A stretch of DNA of 64,000 bases from an uncultured Agathobacter sp. (GCA_934365945.1 CAKRNE010000002.1:310001-374000); one strand, 5' to 3'. Positions 26,085 through 35,405 are shown, numbered from the stretch's first letter. Program-made: numbers and translations. Notes: generated by a model not told the origin, from the sequence alone.

Positions 26085-26450
26085 TCACTTGATTATTGCA
26101 GCAAGTTTTTCACCACACATTACACCAAATATACATCCTAAACAGCTCAACACCACATATCCGCATCCGAGCAGACAGTGATTATGTTCAAACAGATTAT
26201 AGGATTCCAGCGAAAATGTAGAAAAGGTGGTAAAGCCACCGCATACACCGGTCTTCCAAAATAAAACCATATTTTTGGATACTCCATCCCTGGCACTTGT
26301 GATTCCGACAATAAAGCCAATCAGAATTGCACCGAGTACATTGGTAACTAAAGTCAAAAAAGGAAACTCAGTTTTTAAAGGTATAAGACTGATGGCATAT
26401 CTGGCCATTGCACCTACGGCACCGCCCAGTGCTACAAATAAAAAATTCAT
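26085..26450 (-). CDS. crcB: Fluoride exporter CrcB/Fluc
   Basis: A 121-residue four-helix membrane protein. GGAVGAMARYAISL, TLVTNVLGAILIGFI and GVCGGFTTFSTFSLE are the Fluc signatures, including the Asn and the FTTFSTF phenylalanine-box region. Fluc channels are dual-topology dimers that let fluoride leave the cell. Only one copy is seen, so a homodimer is expected. It starts 12 bases after the nitroreductase stop; no fluoride riboswitch could be recognised upstream. Confidence 0.92.
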   Translation of the reverse strand: MNFLFVALGGAVGAMARYAISLIPLKTEFPFLTLVTNVLGAILIGFIVGITSARDGVSKNMVLFWKTGVCGGFTTFSTFSLESYNLFEHNHCLLGCGYVVLSCLGCIFGVMCGEKLAAIIK

Positions 26451-26462
26451 AACGGTAATCTC

Positions 26463-26981
26463 CTATATGTAAAACACGCGATTCTCTTTTCTCGGAATCA
26501 CGTCAGGATAATCTCCATCAACATATCCAATAGCACAATGTCCGATTCCCTCATACTCATCCTCGATGCCAAGTGATTTAAGAAGCTCCTTACCCCAGTC
26601 AGACTCAAACTCTTCCTTCGCGCGGTGAATCCAGCAGCTTCCAATACCAAGATCATGTGCTGCAAGCATCAGGTTTCCCATCACAAGACTGCCATCATAA
26701 ACATGTGTAGGCCAGTCCTTCTTTCCAAGAACGATAAGAATAACCGGCGCACCGTAAAATGGATCAGTATTGCTGCCCATTATGTCGGCATTTCTCTTAG
26801 CAATTTCATCCCTAATTTCCTTGTTTGTCACCTGAATAATGATGGTATTCTGTGCACCTCTGCCGTTTGCCGCAAAGGTCCCTGCCTCAATTATCCGGTC
26901 AAGGATGTCCTGCGGAATCATATCCGGCTTGAATTTGCGAATGCTTCTTCTGGTTTTCATTTCTTCTAATACTTTGCTCAT
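26463..26981 (-). CDS. Nitroreductase family protein
   Basis: A 172-residue FMN-dependent flavoprotein. The start MKTRRSIRKFKPD carries the Arg-rich FMN-phosphate site, AGTFAANGRGAQNTI follows, and the C-terminal AHDLGIGSCWIH...IGHCAIGYVDGDYP fits the small nitroreductase group. It reduces an unknown quinone or nitro compound with NAD(P)H. It is preceded by a 38-codon frame whose stop is four bases before this start, and it leads into crcB. Confidence 0.9.
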   Translation of the reverse strand: MSKVLEEMKTRRSIRKFKPDMIPQDILDRIIEAGTFAANGRGAQNTIIIQVTNKEIRDEIAKRNADIMGSNTDPFYGAPVILIVLGKKDWPTHVYDGSLVMGNLMLAAHDLGIGSCWIHRAKEEFESDWGKELLKSLGIEDEYEGIGHCAIGYVDGDYPDVIPRKENRVFYI

Positions 26982-26985
26982 GATT

Positions 26986-27102
26986 TTATTCTCCTATTAA
27001 TTCTAAAAAATTTATAATCTTTCTGGCATCATAAAAAGCCGAACTGTTAGCGCCTATTGCAGCCTTTTGATTAATTTCAGTAGATATAATTGCATAATAC
27101 AT
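26986..27102 (-). CDS. Small open frame upstream of the nitroreductase, 38 residues
   Basis: ATG at 27102 follows GGGGAACAAAT; the stop at 26986-26988 lies four bases before the nitroreductase ATG. The peptide begins MYYAIISTEINQKAAIGANS and ends RKIINFLELIGE. Its last codons contain the nitroreductase ribosome site (AGGAGAA), so it could couple translation. No family is recognised. It could be a leader peptide or a small conserved protein. Confidence 0.5.
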   Translation of the reverse strand: MYYAIISTEINQKAAIGANSSAFYDARKIINFLELIGE

Positions 27103-27261
27103 ATTTGTTCCCCATTTTAGGTATTATGCAGTAATTAAGCATAATTTGCAAGTATGCATAAATACTGCATATGTTATTATTAAGCATCTATATCGTATAA
27201 TTGTCAAATCAGATTTTTTATCTCATTAAACACTTTTTTAAGTATCCATTTGAAATGATAT

Positions 27262-27468
27262 TTACAACAATTCCTTCAGCTTCACCATCCCATCCTCAGA
27301 CAACGTAACACCCTTTCCCATCTTCTCGTGTTCCGGTGCCCAGTCTCTGATATCGTACTTTGGTTCTCCACCATTCCATGAAATTCTGTTGAGTTCCTTT
27401 GTCCATCCTTTGGCACTTTCTGAGAGGATGCCGATGTGTTCTACTATTTCATATTTAAAATCTGCCAT
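27262..27468 (-). CDS. YdbC/PC4-like ssDNA-binding protein
   Basis: A 68-residue protein matching the bacterial PC4-like (YdbC) family: GILSESAKGWTKELNRISWNG, KYDIRDWAPEHEKMGKG and LSEDGMVKLKELL are conserved words. The fold binds single-stranded DNA as a dimer, as in eukaryotic coactivator PC4. The stop is about 270 bases from the distal end of the CRISPR array. A likely ribosome site (AAAGGA) precedes the start. Confidence 0.9.
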   Translation of the reverse strand: MADFKYEIVEHIGILSESAKGWTKELNRISWNGGEPKYDIRDWAPEHEKMGKGVTLSEDGMVKLKELL

Positions 27469-27601
27469 TTCTATAAATCCTTTCTGTTAGAATTGGAAAT
27501 ATTATAGTTGTTAATCATTAGTTGTTAGATGAAATTTCCACTCAGCTAGTGGAAAATCTTTTATTTTGCAATCTCATAAAATAATAAAAAATATACTGCT
27601 C

Positions 27602-27634
27602 CCAGATTGTCGACACAATGTGTCGATAATCTGG
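27602..27634. repeat. 33-bp imperfect palindrome next to the CRISPR array
   Basis: CCAGATT and AATCTGG, with inner arms TCGACAC and GTGTCGA and loop AAT, form a 15-bp stem with one G-T pair. No T tract follows on either strand. It lies in the gap between ydbC and the leader-distal CRISPR end; the rest of that gap (27469-27736) holds no gene I can support. Confidence 0.7.
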
Positions 27635-27736
27635 AAACGGTGAAAACTTGACTTCGTATTCTTATATATTACTTTAATCAATCATTGATTTACAAATCTC
27701 ACAAACTGGGGTCAAGTCCCACTGCCGGCACTATTT

Positions 27737-29286
27737 GTTTTTTAACTTATTGATTTAACAAAGCTCTCAAACCCGTCGGAGGGCGCTTGACCGTCAACTA
27801 TTGTTTTGTAACTTATTGATTTAACAAAGCTCTCAAACCCAGAAGGTTGCTTTCATCAACCTGTGTTTGTTTTGTAACTTATTGATTTAACAAAGCTCTC
27901 AAACAAGTCTCTTGGATATATCAGCGAGGATGGGTTTTGTAACTTATTGATTTAACAAAGCTCTCAAACTCTGTCGTCGCCATTTCCCCAGGCTCCGGCG
28001 TTTTGTAACTTATTGATTTAACAAAGCTCTCAAACCAATTGGCTCTATATCACTCATAGTTCTGTGTTTTGTAACTTATTGATTTAACAAAGCTCTCAAA
28101 CGCTAAACATGCCGTAGATTTAGCGAATAAAGTTTTGTAACTTATTGATTTAACAAAGCTCTCAAACGATGAAGCATCGGCACAGCTCAATAGCAGGGTT
28201 TTGTAACTTATTGATTTAACAAAGCTCTCAAACCTTAATGTTGCAGTATTTTGTAAGGAACTCGTTTTGTAACTTATTGATTTAACAAAGCTCTCAAACC
28301 GCTTGCTCTTTGTACTGCGTTTCTGTCGGTTTTGTAACTTATTGATTTAACAAAGCTCTCAAACGTTGGATTTTCATTAATATATTTCATCGGCGTTTTG
28401 TAACTTATTGATTTAACAAAGCTCTCAAACCCTGTGTGGCTACTCCGTAATCTGTTCCGGGTTTTGTAACTTATTGATTTAACAAAGCTCTCAAACGCTT
28501 CGTGATGTAGTTCGCCATTCCTGACAGTTTTGTAACTTATTGATTTAACAAAGCTCTCAAACTAGTTTTCAATGTTGTAGGAGACATACCAGTTTTGTAA
28601 CTTATTGATTTAACAAAGCTCTCAAACGCTCACTGTACCCGTCCTTAATAAGCTTCAGTTTTGTAACTTATTGATTTAACAAAGCTCTCAAACACTATTT
28701 TGTATGAGTCTCTCCTGTGATTTGTTTTGTAACTTATTGATTTAACAAAGCTCTCAAACAGCCAGACAACAGACTTAACAGCCGCAAGTGTTTTGTAACT
28801 TATTGATTTAACAAAGCTCTCAAACTATCAGAGAGAGCGTCAAACCTATGCTGCTGTTTTGTAACTTATTGATTTAACAAAGCTCTCAAACCCGGTAGCG
28901 TTCCAGCATTTCTGCTTGTGTGTTTTGTAACTTATTGATTTAACAAAGCTCTCAAACAGACGTCCACACAGTAGGACACCATCTCTCGTTTTGTAACTTA
29001 TTGATTTAACAAAGCTCTCAAACAAAGAACTCAACCTTTGACTTGAGCTTCAGTTTTGTAACTTATTGATTTAACAAAGCTCTCAAACAAGTCACTATGT
29101 TATATTTAATTGCTTTTTGTTTTGTAACTTATTGATTTAACAAAGCTCTCAAACAATCCCATTAGCGAATTTCTTAAATTCTTCGTTTTGTAACTTATTG
29201 ATTTAACAAAGCTCTCAAACGATGATCCTACACAACAAGGCCCAGAAACTGTTTTGTAACTTATTGATTTAACAAAGCTCTCAAAC
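27737..29286 (-). CRISPR. Type II-A CRISPR array, 24 repeats and 23 spacers
   Basis: The 36-bp repeat on the plus strand begins GTTTTGTAACTTATTG and ends AAAGCTCTCAAAC; in crRNA orientation (minus) it starts GTTTGAGAGC. Twenty-four copies begin at 27737, 27803, 27869, 27934, 28000, 28066, 28132, 28198, 28264, 28329, 28395, 28461, 28527, 28592, 28658, 28724, 28790, 28856, 28922, 28988, 29053, 29119, 29185 and 29251. Spacers are 30 nt, with four of 29. All repeats are identical by eye except the first listed (27737), which has T for G at position 5; this is the leader-distal end, where decay is expected. The leader is on the csn2 side. Confidence 0.98.
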
Positions 29287-29346
29287 CTCAAATTTTTAAT
29301 TGGTTATCACCGAACACTAATATATCTGCGAATATACTGTTAAATC
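29287..29346 (-). promoter_or_regulatory. CRISPR leader with ATTTGAG anchoring sequence
   Basis: The 60 bases between csn2 and the first repeat are AT-rich. On the minus strand they end in AAAATTTGAG directly before the repeat. ATTTGAG at this place is the leader-anchoring sequence known from Streptococcus type II-A systems, where it tells Cas1-Cas2 to insert new spacers next to the leader. A promoter for the pre-crRNA is expected here or in the csn2 end, but no clear hexamer pair stands out. Confidence 0.75.
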
Positions 29347-30018
29347 TTATAATTCAATTATACACATATCTTTATCAATTATCCAACCCTTTTCATCATT
29401 AATGGCAGGTGTCCTATGTGATTCTATAATAATTAAATGAATCTTACTGTAAATAATAAACTGATAAAATTGCTTAATGTCTTCAGGCGAAAAATAGTAT
29501 TTTAAATTAGGAATAACAAAAATATCAATCATACATATTTCATGCATTAATTTGATATATTGTATCAATTTTTCTATAGTTGTTTCCGCATCCTGAGCGT
29601 TTTCTAAAGAAATAGCTTTCATTAATGTAATTAAATCTGTATCAAAATTATATTTTAAATTGTAAGGAACTGTAGAAATCACTTTGTCAAAATATTCAAT
29701 AACAGCTTGTCTAAAGTGCATGAATTCACCTTGTAATAATAAATCATTCTGAAGTGAAAGTTCCTGATATAATTTTGATATTATTTTTTTATCATTCTGA
29801 TTGATATTAAATATATTATATATACATTCTATCTTTTGTGATATTTTCAGTTCCTTTGTATTATCAGAAAGTATAAAATTTCCATTATCACCTTTATATT
29901 GATTCCATAAGTCTTTAAGAAACTCTCTGTAGATTTTAGGATTTTCCACAGAAAGAATTAATATCTGATTTTCTTTTAATTCTAACTCTAAATTATAAAA
30001 AGTATTAACTAATCTCAT
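29347..30018 (-). CDS. csn2: CRISPR-associated protein Csn2
   Basis: A 223-residue protein at the position that defines type II-A systems. Family-type segments include LELELKENQILILSVENPKIYREFLKDL at the N-terminus and a helical extension in the middle (about 60-150). Csn2 forms tetrameric rings on double-stranded DNA ends and is needed for spacer capture with Cas1, Cas2 and Cas9. ATG at 30018 overlaps the cas2 stop by four bases. Sequence similarity in this family is low, so the call leans partly on gene order. Confidence 0.9.
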   Translation of the reverse strand: MRLVNTFYNLELELKENQILILSVENPKIYREFLKDLWNQYKGDNGNFILSDNTKELKISQKIECIYNIFNINQNDKKIISKLYQELSLQNDLLLQGEFMHFRQAVIEYFDKVISTVPYNLKYNFDTDLITLMKAISLENAQDAETTIEKLIQYIKLMHEICMIDIFVIPNLKYYFSPEDIKQFYQFIIYSKIHLIIIESHRTPAINDEKGWIIDKDMCIIEL

Positions 30019-30335
30019 AATATTACCAATTTTTCATCACTATCTAATACATTCGAAGTATTTTCACCAACAATATATTCCATTTTTGAATATTGTTTTT
30101 CTGTTATTCGCAAAACCTGTACTAAGCCCTCCCCAGGTTTGTTTTTTCTTATATTTTCCTGAACAATATCAGCAATTCCAGAATTTTGAACCAGTTTACA
30201 ATATACTGATTCTTGTAGCATAAAAAAACCTGCTTTTAATAGATATTTTCTAAACTCTCTATACTCCTTTCTTTGTTTTTCGGTAAATACAGGTAGGTCA
30301 AACAATACCATAATTCTCATATATCTATAACTCAT
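30015..30335 (-). CDS. cas2: CRISPR-associated endoribonuclease-fold protein Cas2
   Basis: A 106-residue Cas2. The first strand MRIMVLFDLPV carries the conserved Asp, and KYLLKAGFFMLQESVYCKL is the type II Cas2 signature. Cas2 bridges two Cas1 dimers in the spacer-integration complex. The start overlaps cas1 by 11 bases and the end overlaps csn2. Confidence 0.96.
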   Translation of the reverse strand: MSYRYMRIMVLFDLPVFTEKQRKEYREFRKYLLKAGFFMLQESVYCKLVQNSGIADIVQENIRKNKPGEGLVQVLRITEKQYSKMEYIVGENTSNVLDSDEKLVIL

Positions 30336-31197
30336 TTTGGTAGAACTTAATCAATGAAATATCACTATCATTTAATGCATCAAAGATACTACGACAATAT
30401 ATTTTCATTGCATTGTTCACACTCTCCTTTCTTCCCGCAATAATTACTTCTTTTTGTAATAATTTCAATAGCTCTATTTTTTCATCATGCTCAAATTTAT
30501 CCGGAGTTATTGCTCTTACAATATCATCAACAATGGGTCTGAAAGGTTCCATTAAATCTGAAGCGAGATTAAACTGATTAAAAATATTATCATGAAACAA
30601 TCCTAATTGAGTAATATATCCATTCAAAGCTGTTTCTCTTGCACAACACGAAAGTAGCAAACTATATCCATAATTTAATGCCGCATTAATACTGTTTTCA
30701 GATGTCCTTGTAAAATCTAGTCCAAATAATGCATTAAAATATACTTTTGCTGCATGTCCCTCACGATTAGTTGCATCTCCAAACTCAATTTGGGAAATAT
30801 ATTCATAGAGCATTTGTGATTCTGATTTATTCCATTTATCTAGGTTTTCAGCTTGCTTACGAATTTTTTCAGCTACAATTTCTGTCCATACAGATGTTTT
30901 TATATCGTCCGACCACGCAATTTGCTTTCTTACCTTCATACTTGTATCGTGGCTTCCATAATATGGAATAAGTTCGGATGATGGATTTCTTTTTTCATCA
31001 CAAAATATTACTTTTATTTTTTTCTTCGTCAATTCACAAAGTAACGCAGAAGTAAGAGAAACAGATGTTGTTTCAATTATCAAAATAGAAATTTCACTAA
31101 TATGTATTTTAACAACATCTTGATTCCTTACTATTAAGTATCCCATCTGATAGTCTAACTTAGCACTACTTGATATGACGACTGTACGCCAACTCAT
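30325..31197 (-). CDS. cas1: CRISPR integrase Cas1
   Basis: A 290-residue type II Cas1. It starts MSWRTVVISSSAKLDYQMGYL; the N-terminal beta domain extends to about residue 75 and is followed by the helical catalytic domain. NAALNYGYSLLLSCCARE is the typical substrate-region helix, and GLFHDNIFNQFNLASDLMEPFRP holds the metal-binding His and Asp/Glu residues. The ATG overlaps the end of cas9 (ATGA, four bases), so the four cas genes form one coupled operon. Confidence 0.97.
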   Translation of the reverse strand: MSWRTVVISSSAKLDYQMGYLIVRNQDVVKIHISEISILIIETTSVSLTSALLCELTKKKIKVIFCDEKRNPSSELIPYYGSHDTSMKVRKQIAWSDDIKTSVWTEIVAEKIRKQAENLDKWNKSESQMLYEYISQIEFGDATNREGHAAKVYFNALFGLDFTRTSENSINAALNYGYSLLLSCCARETALNGYITQLGLFHDNIFNQFNLASDLMEPFRPIVDDIVRAITPDKFEHDEKIELLKLLQKEVIIAGRKESVNNAMKIYCRSIFDALNDSDISLIKFYQNEL

Positions 31198-34100
31198 ACT
31201 GTACGGAGATTGATTTTATTCTCATACAGCCCTGTTACAGATTGATTGATTAAATAAATATCATCATCTCCTATTTTTTTATTTATCAACATTTTACCAC
31301 AATTAGGCGATTCTCCTATTAGCCTCAAATCACATTCACTTCCTAATATTTTTGATAAGTTTAATAACTGATACAATATTGAACATTGCTGTTCAATATT
31401 ACTTTCTTTAAAAACAGGGAATGCCTTTTTCAATTTTTCCAAAATTGAGTTTGGTCTATTGGCAAAAATACTGTTTTCATATTTTTTTATAAATTCATCA
31501 TAAAAAAGTTCATTTTTGTCTTTTGTAATTATATCATCTATAATCTTTTTCTCTTGATATTTTTCAATTTTTGAACTATATTTAATCCATTCTTTACGAA
31601 AACATATATTCACTGCATTTCGAACTATCAATCGATTACCTGTCTTTCCTGTAATATAAAAGAAATATCCATTTTGTTTTAGCAATGATCCTATTCTAAT
31701 TTTTCTTACTCTTATATTGAAATTAACCAGCCCTAACTCATTTTTACAATATTTATCTAATTCTTCATGATTACTATTAATTTTATCTGCTAGATATAGC
31801 GGTACAGATTCAATTGTCCTAATACGTTTTTTCTTCTCATCATGTTCAACAACAAAATAATAAGCTACTGTTATACTTGTAAAACCACCATATTTTGTTA
31901 CATCTTTTATTTTTAAATCACTTGTTTTATATGGTAAATATCCAATTTGTTTAGCTTCTTTAGCACTATGCCTTTCTTCTTTAGATATTTTTCCTCTTCC
32001 TTCAAAACAATATCTTGTCATAAGTGGTGTATTCTTACTCAGAACTTTTTTTACAGTTGCTATTGTTCCAACATCTCCATTTTTCTTTTGAGCAATCCAT
32101 GCCACTTCGCCTTTACGTTTAACATCCCAATCAAACATTTTAGACAAATTATAATTATTATTAATCTTATCTTTGTCATAATCATTTTTTATAAAGTTAA
32201 GTGGATCTTGTGTGAATTTAACATAATAAACGTTTCCTACAACAATATTGAGATAAGCGTCATGTGCATGATGAAACTCATTAACCAATCGACTTTTAGG
32301 TATATCTCTACTTTGTCTAAATTCTGAAACGTTAGAGGCCTTAGCATAAACTATCTTACTTTCCGGCAACAGCTGTTGTAAAATATTAGCTATTCCTTTA
32401 GTTCCTTGACTTGTTTCTACAAGTTGTCTTGCAATAAAGCCAGCTTTTTGCTCATCGGTAAACGAATTTCTTCCTGTAAGACGATTATACTTTTCTTCAT
32501 TTATGAATCCTAATTTTTTTAATTCTGACCACATTTCCTTTTGAGAAGAATAAATTTGCTCTTCCAACGGATAAATATCACTTTTATGTGCATTTTTATC
32601 TTTACATACCAATACTAAATTATTATCAATATTATCATCCTTAACAAAATGTCTTGGATATATATGATCTATGTCATATAAATTACTATTAAACAAATCA
32701 CTAAGTTCGATATGTTTTCCAGTATACATGCATTTACCTTTTTGAGTAAGATAAAGATACATTTTTTTACTTCTTATTCTTCCAGTATCATCAGCATCTG
32801 CAATAACATTCATCCAATCTGTATCTTCATCTTTTACTGATTTATACAAGGCTTCAAATTTCTTTTTTCTGTTTATTGTTCTTTTAGCAATTTCATCATG
32901 CTTACGAGTCATTTCAATAAATATTCGTGTAGGTTCACATCCTAAAACACCAACAAGTTCTTTTACAACAAGTATTGTCTGCCATACCATTCTTTTTACT
33001 GGAGCCGAAAAATAATAATTTTCTAAATCGTCTACTTCAATATTATAAATTGTTTTCATTAAATCAGTCTGATACTCGACAATTTTCTCCTTAAAATCAA
33101 ATAAGTCACTATTAATTAGCTCCATCATATTTAAATTATTTTCCCATAGTGCCTTAATAATACTCATTGATTCGTTGGTTTCTTTATTTACCCCAGATAA
33201 TTCCAAAAAATCTTTTGAGAGATTTCCCCAATCTTTAAATTTAAGACCTAGAATCTTCTTTATCTGATCTTGTGATAGTTTATCTCCGTATTTCTCACAT
33301 AATCTTTCTCTTAAAAACTTTTTTGACTCACCGTAGACCGTACACCAAAATACTATATCTTCTATCATTATCTTTGTACTGTCATAAATTATGTCATCAC
33401 CAAATATATTTTTAAATATTTTATATGTGCTAAGAGTATTATTTATTTCTATATCAATACCTGATACTTGGTTTTCACTTGCGATTAATCCTCTAGAATA
33501 TAAATATTTACAAAGTTGTTTTTTTGTAACTTTCTTTCCTTTTAAGAATAAATCATTATAGATGTCCTGTTTTAGTTCAACTGAAATCCTATATCCATCA
33601 ATTTTAATATTATTTATATCATTTAAAACACAAAAACTTTGATATTCGAGGGATGCCCTTGGCAGTACTGGTTTTCCACTTATATAAGTACAACGTCTAA
33701 TCATTCGTGATATAAAAGCTTCTGAAGTGGCCTTCATATCTATTTTTTCTTCAATATTCCAAGGTAAAACCTGTCCAGCCTCTTTTCTTATCACCCATCC
33801 ATTTCCACCATTTTTTTGACTATTTTCTGTTGTTGGTCCTACATAATAAGGAATTTGGAATGTAAACAATTTTAATATTCTCTCTGAAACAGTTTGATTC
33901 TTTTCATCCTTTTCCTTCAAAAAAGGAAGATAATTTTCTGCATTTGAAAGAATTTTTTTCATTTCTTTTTCATGTATTTGGTTTGGAATTATTCCATTTG
34001 ATGCCGTCAATTGTTTTGGTAAAAATGTCTCATTATCAATAGATGTTAATATTCTTTGTACATCTGCATCTTCCTGTGGAACTGCCTTTAAAATCTTCTT

Positions 34101-35255
34101 TATTTCCTTATATAAATCCTCAATTGATCTTTTATTTCCTACTCTTCTTTGCTTTGAATTTGAATTGAATGATCCTACATATGAAGCATAAGAACCATCT
34201 TCATCACTATTAAAAATTTTTTCATAGCATTCTTTGTTACAGTACTTTTTTATTACTCTTTTAAGACAACATAAATCTTCTTTGTGTTTTTTATATGATG
34301 CAACTCTCGCCTCTGATAGATAAGAATACCCTTTCATAATTTCAGAAAGAGAACCAATATCATATAAACGTTTCATTGATAAAATAATTTGAAAGTAGTC
34401 TTCACCTAGAATTGATGCTATATCATCAGCTTTTTCTTCAAAAGAAGCATCTGATAAACAAATATCTAGTTTTTGTCCATCCTCTAACTGTACATCTGAA
34501 AATATTGTAATTGCATTAAACTTTAATCCACATAAACCACGAATCATCTCCTTATATGGTTTATTTTTCGAATCAATTTCCAAAAGTTCAACAATTTTCT
34601 CAAATTTTTTAGTTCTGCTTTCATCTCTATCCGATAAAATATTTTCAAGTTCAGTAATATTTACATCTGTTTTCAAATAGTATTCTGTGTATTCAGACAA
34701 CAAATTAGCCAATTCAAGATAGGCTTCATCTATTTTCATTTCACTGTCATCATCTATTAAACTATCATTAAGGAAGTGACCTCTATGTTTAAACATATTA
34801 AGTAATGCAAGATAAACAAGTCTTATATCATGTTCATTTGGGTTAAAAATCAATTCATTTCTTAAATGAAAAATAGTAGGATATTGTTTAAAATAGTCAG
34901 CATCCGTATAATTAATATCATTAAAAATATTATATGTATATTTTACTTCATCATCTTTATCTTCCAAATGATATTTACTATTATCTAATCTTTGAAAAAA
35001 ATAAGGATCTTTCTTACATATTTCATCATGAAAATAATATTTTAACAAACCGATTAGAACCGTCTTACGTTGTCTTGCTCTCCTACTTACTCTGTGAGTA
35101 CGCCTTTCTGCTGCAGTTGATGCTTCATTAAACTCTCTTATTCCCCATAAATCTTTACCTTTTACCTTTAAAATATTGTACTGAATATCTGTAACAGCCC
35201 AACCAACCGAATTAGTTCCCATATCAAGCCCTAAGTAATATTTAAAAACTGCCAT
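31194..35255 (-). CDS. cas9: CRISPR nuclease Cas9, type II-A
   Basis: A 1353-residue Cas9. RuvC-I is LGLDMGTNSVGWAVTD with Asp11; the bridge helix is AAERRTHRVSRRARQRK near 50-70. RuvC-II is RIFIEMTRKHDE near 775-785. The HNH motif is DIDHIYPRHFVKDDNIDNN near 862-880, followed by CKDKNAHKSD. RuvC-III is HHAHDAYLN near 995-1003. The last 350 residues are the PAM-recognition part. Length and motifs match II-A proteins of Lachnospiraceae, and all nuclease residues are in place, so it should cut both strands. The start follows AAGGGAGGAT. The coding region is AT-richer than the flanking genes. Confidence 0.98.
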   Translation of the reverse strand: MAVFKYYLGLDMGTNSVGWAVTDIQYNILKVKGKDLWGIREFNEASTAAERRTHRVSRRARQRKTVLIGLLKYYFHDEICKKDPYFFQRLDNSKYHLEDKDDEVKYTYNIFNDINYTDADYFKQYPTIFHLRNELIFNPNEHDIRLVYLALLNMFKHRGHFLNDSLIDDDSEMKIDEAYLELANLLSEYTEYYLKTDVNITELENILSDRDESRTKKFEKIVELLEIDSKNKPYKEMIRGLCGLKFNAITIFSDVQLEDGQKLDICLSDASFEEKADDIASILGEDYFQIILSMKRLYDIGSLSEIMKGYSYLSEARVASYKKHKEDLCCLKRVIKKYCNKECYEKIFNSDEDGSYASYVGSFNSNSKQRRVGNKRSIEDLYKEIKKILKAVPQEDADVQRILTSIDNETFLPKQLTASNGIIPNQIHEKEMKKILSNAENYLPFLKEKDEKNQTVSERILKLFTFQIPYYVGPTTENSQKNGGNGWVIRKEAGQVLPWNIEEKIDMKATSEAFISRMIRRCTYISGKPVLPRASLEYQSFCVLNDINNIKIDGYRISVELKQDIYNDLFLKGKKVTKKQLCKYLYSRGLIASENQVSGIDIEINNTLSTYKIFKNIFGDDIIYDSTKIMIEDIVFWCTVYGESKKFLRERLCEKYGDKLSQDQIKKILGLKFKDWGNLSKDFLELSGVNKETNESMSIIKALWENNLNMMELINSDLFDFKEKIVEYQTDLMKTIYNIEVDDLENYYFSAPVKRMVWQTILVVKELVGVLGCEPTRIFIEMTRKHDEIAKRTINRKKKFEALYKSVKDEDTDWMNVIADADDTGRIRSKKMYLYLTQKGKCMYTGKHIELSDLFNSNLYDIDHIYPRHFVKDDNIDNNLVLVCKDKNAHKSDIYPLEEQIYSSQKEMWSELKKLGFINEEKYNRLTGRNSFTDEQKAGFIARQLVETSQGTKGIANILQQLLPESKIVYAKASNVSEFRQSRDIPKSRLVNEFHHAHDAYLNIVVGNVYYVKFTQDPLNFIKNDYDKDKINNNYNLSKMFDWDVKRKGEVAWIAQKKNGDVGTIATVKKVLSKNTPLMTRYCFEGRGKISKEERHSAKEAKQIGYLPYKTSDLKIKDVTKYGGFTSITVAYYFVVEHDEKKKRIRTIESVPLYLADKINSNHEELDKYCKNELGLVNFNIRVRKIRIGSLLKQNGYFFYITGKTGNRLIVRNAVNICFRKEWIKYSSKIEKYQEKKIIDDIITKDKNELFYDEFIKKYENSIFANRPNSILEKLKKAFPVFKESNIEQQCSILYQLLNLSKILGSECDLRLIGESPNCGKMLINKKIGDDDIYLINQSVTGLYENKINLRTV

Positions 35256-35272
35256 ACAAAATCCTCCCTTAA

Positions 35273-35307
35273 ATTTTAGTTGACTAAAATAATATACGTG
35301 TTATAAT
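35273..35307 (+). promoter_or_regulatory. tracrRNA promoter inside a palindrome
   Basis: TTGACT (35280-35285), a 16-base spacer and TATAAT (35302-35307) make a near-consensus promoter pointing away from cas9. The -35 box lies inside the palindrome ATTTTAGT-TG-ACTAAAAT (35273-35290), which also sits about 20 bases upstream of the cas9 start codon. A protein bound there could control tracrRNA and the cas9 leader together. Confidence 0.75.
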
Positions 35308-35313
35308 TAAATA

Positions 35314-35405
35314 GATTTAACAAAGCGAGTGCAAATAAGGTTTATCCGGCATCGTCATTTGACTCTGCGTGGTGCAGAATAAAAAAAGGTCTTTGGCCTT
35401 TTTTT
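35314..35405 (+). ncRNA. tracrRNA
   Basis: The anti-repeat GATTTAACAAAGC (35314-35326) is identical to 13 bases of the plus-strand repeat, so it base-pairs with the crRNA repeat. GAGT would form the bulge, and GCAAAT pairs with the first GUUUG of the repeat. AAGGTTTATCCG matches the nexus region of tracrRNAs, and one more hairpin (CTCTGC/GTGCAG area) precedes the terminator AAAAAAAGGTC-TTT-GGCCTTTTTTT ending near 35405. Transcription starts just before the anti-repeat, about 7 bases after TATAAT. The RNA of about 90 nt lies divergently to cas9. Confidence 0.9.

Noticed and set aside
26463..26981. A defence or toxin role for the crcB-nitroreductase-WYL group, since WYL regulators often sit near defence genes
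   Set aside because: The neighbours are ordinary housekeeping types (fluoride export, flavoprotein, ABC-F), with no nuclease or effector domain.
28846..29291. Open frames with repeated FESFVKSISYKT on the minus strand
   Set aside because: They are translations of CRISPR repeats and spacers, not proteins; there is no ribosome site and the 66-base period is divisible by three only by chance.
30771..30971. Antisense frames inside cas1 and cas9
   Set aside because: They are AT-rich chance frames within intact cas genes and have no supporting start signals.
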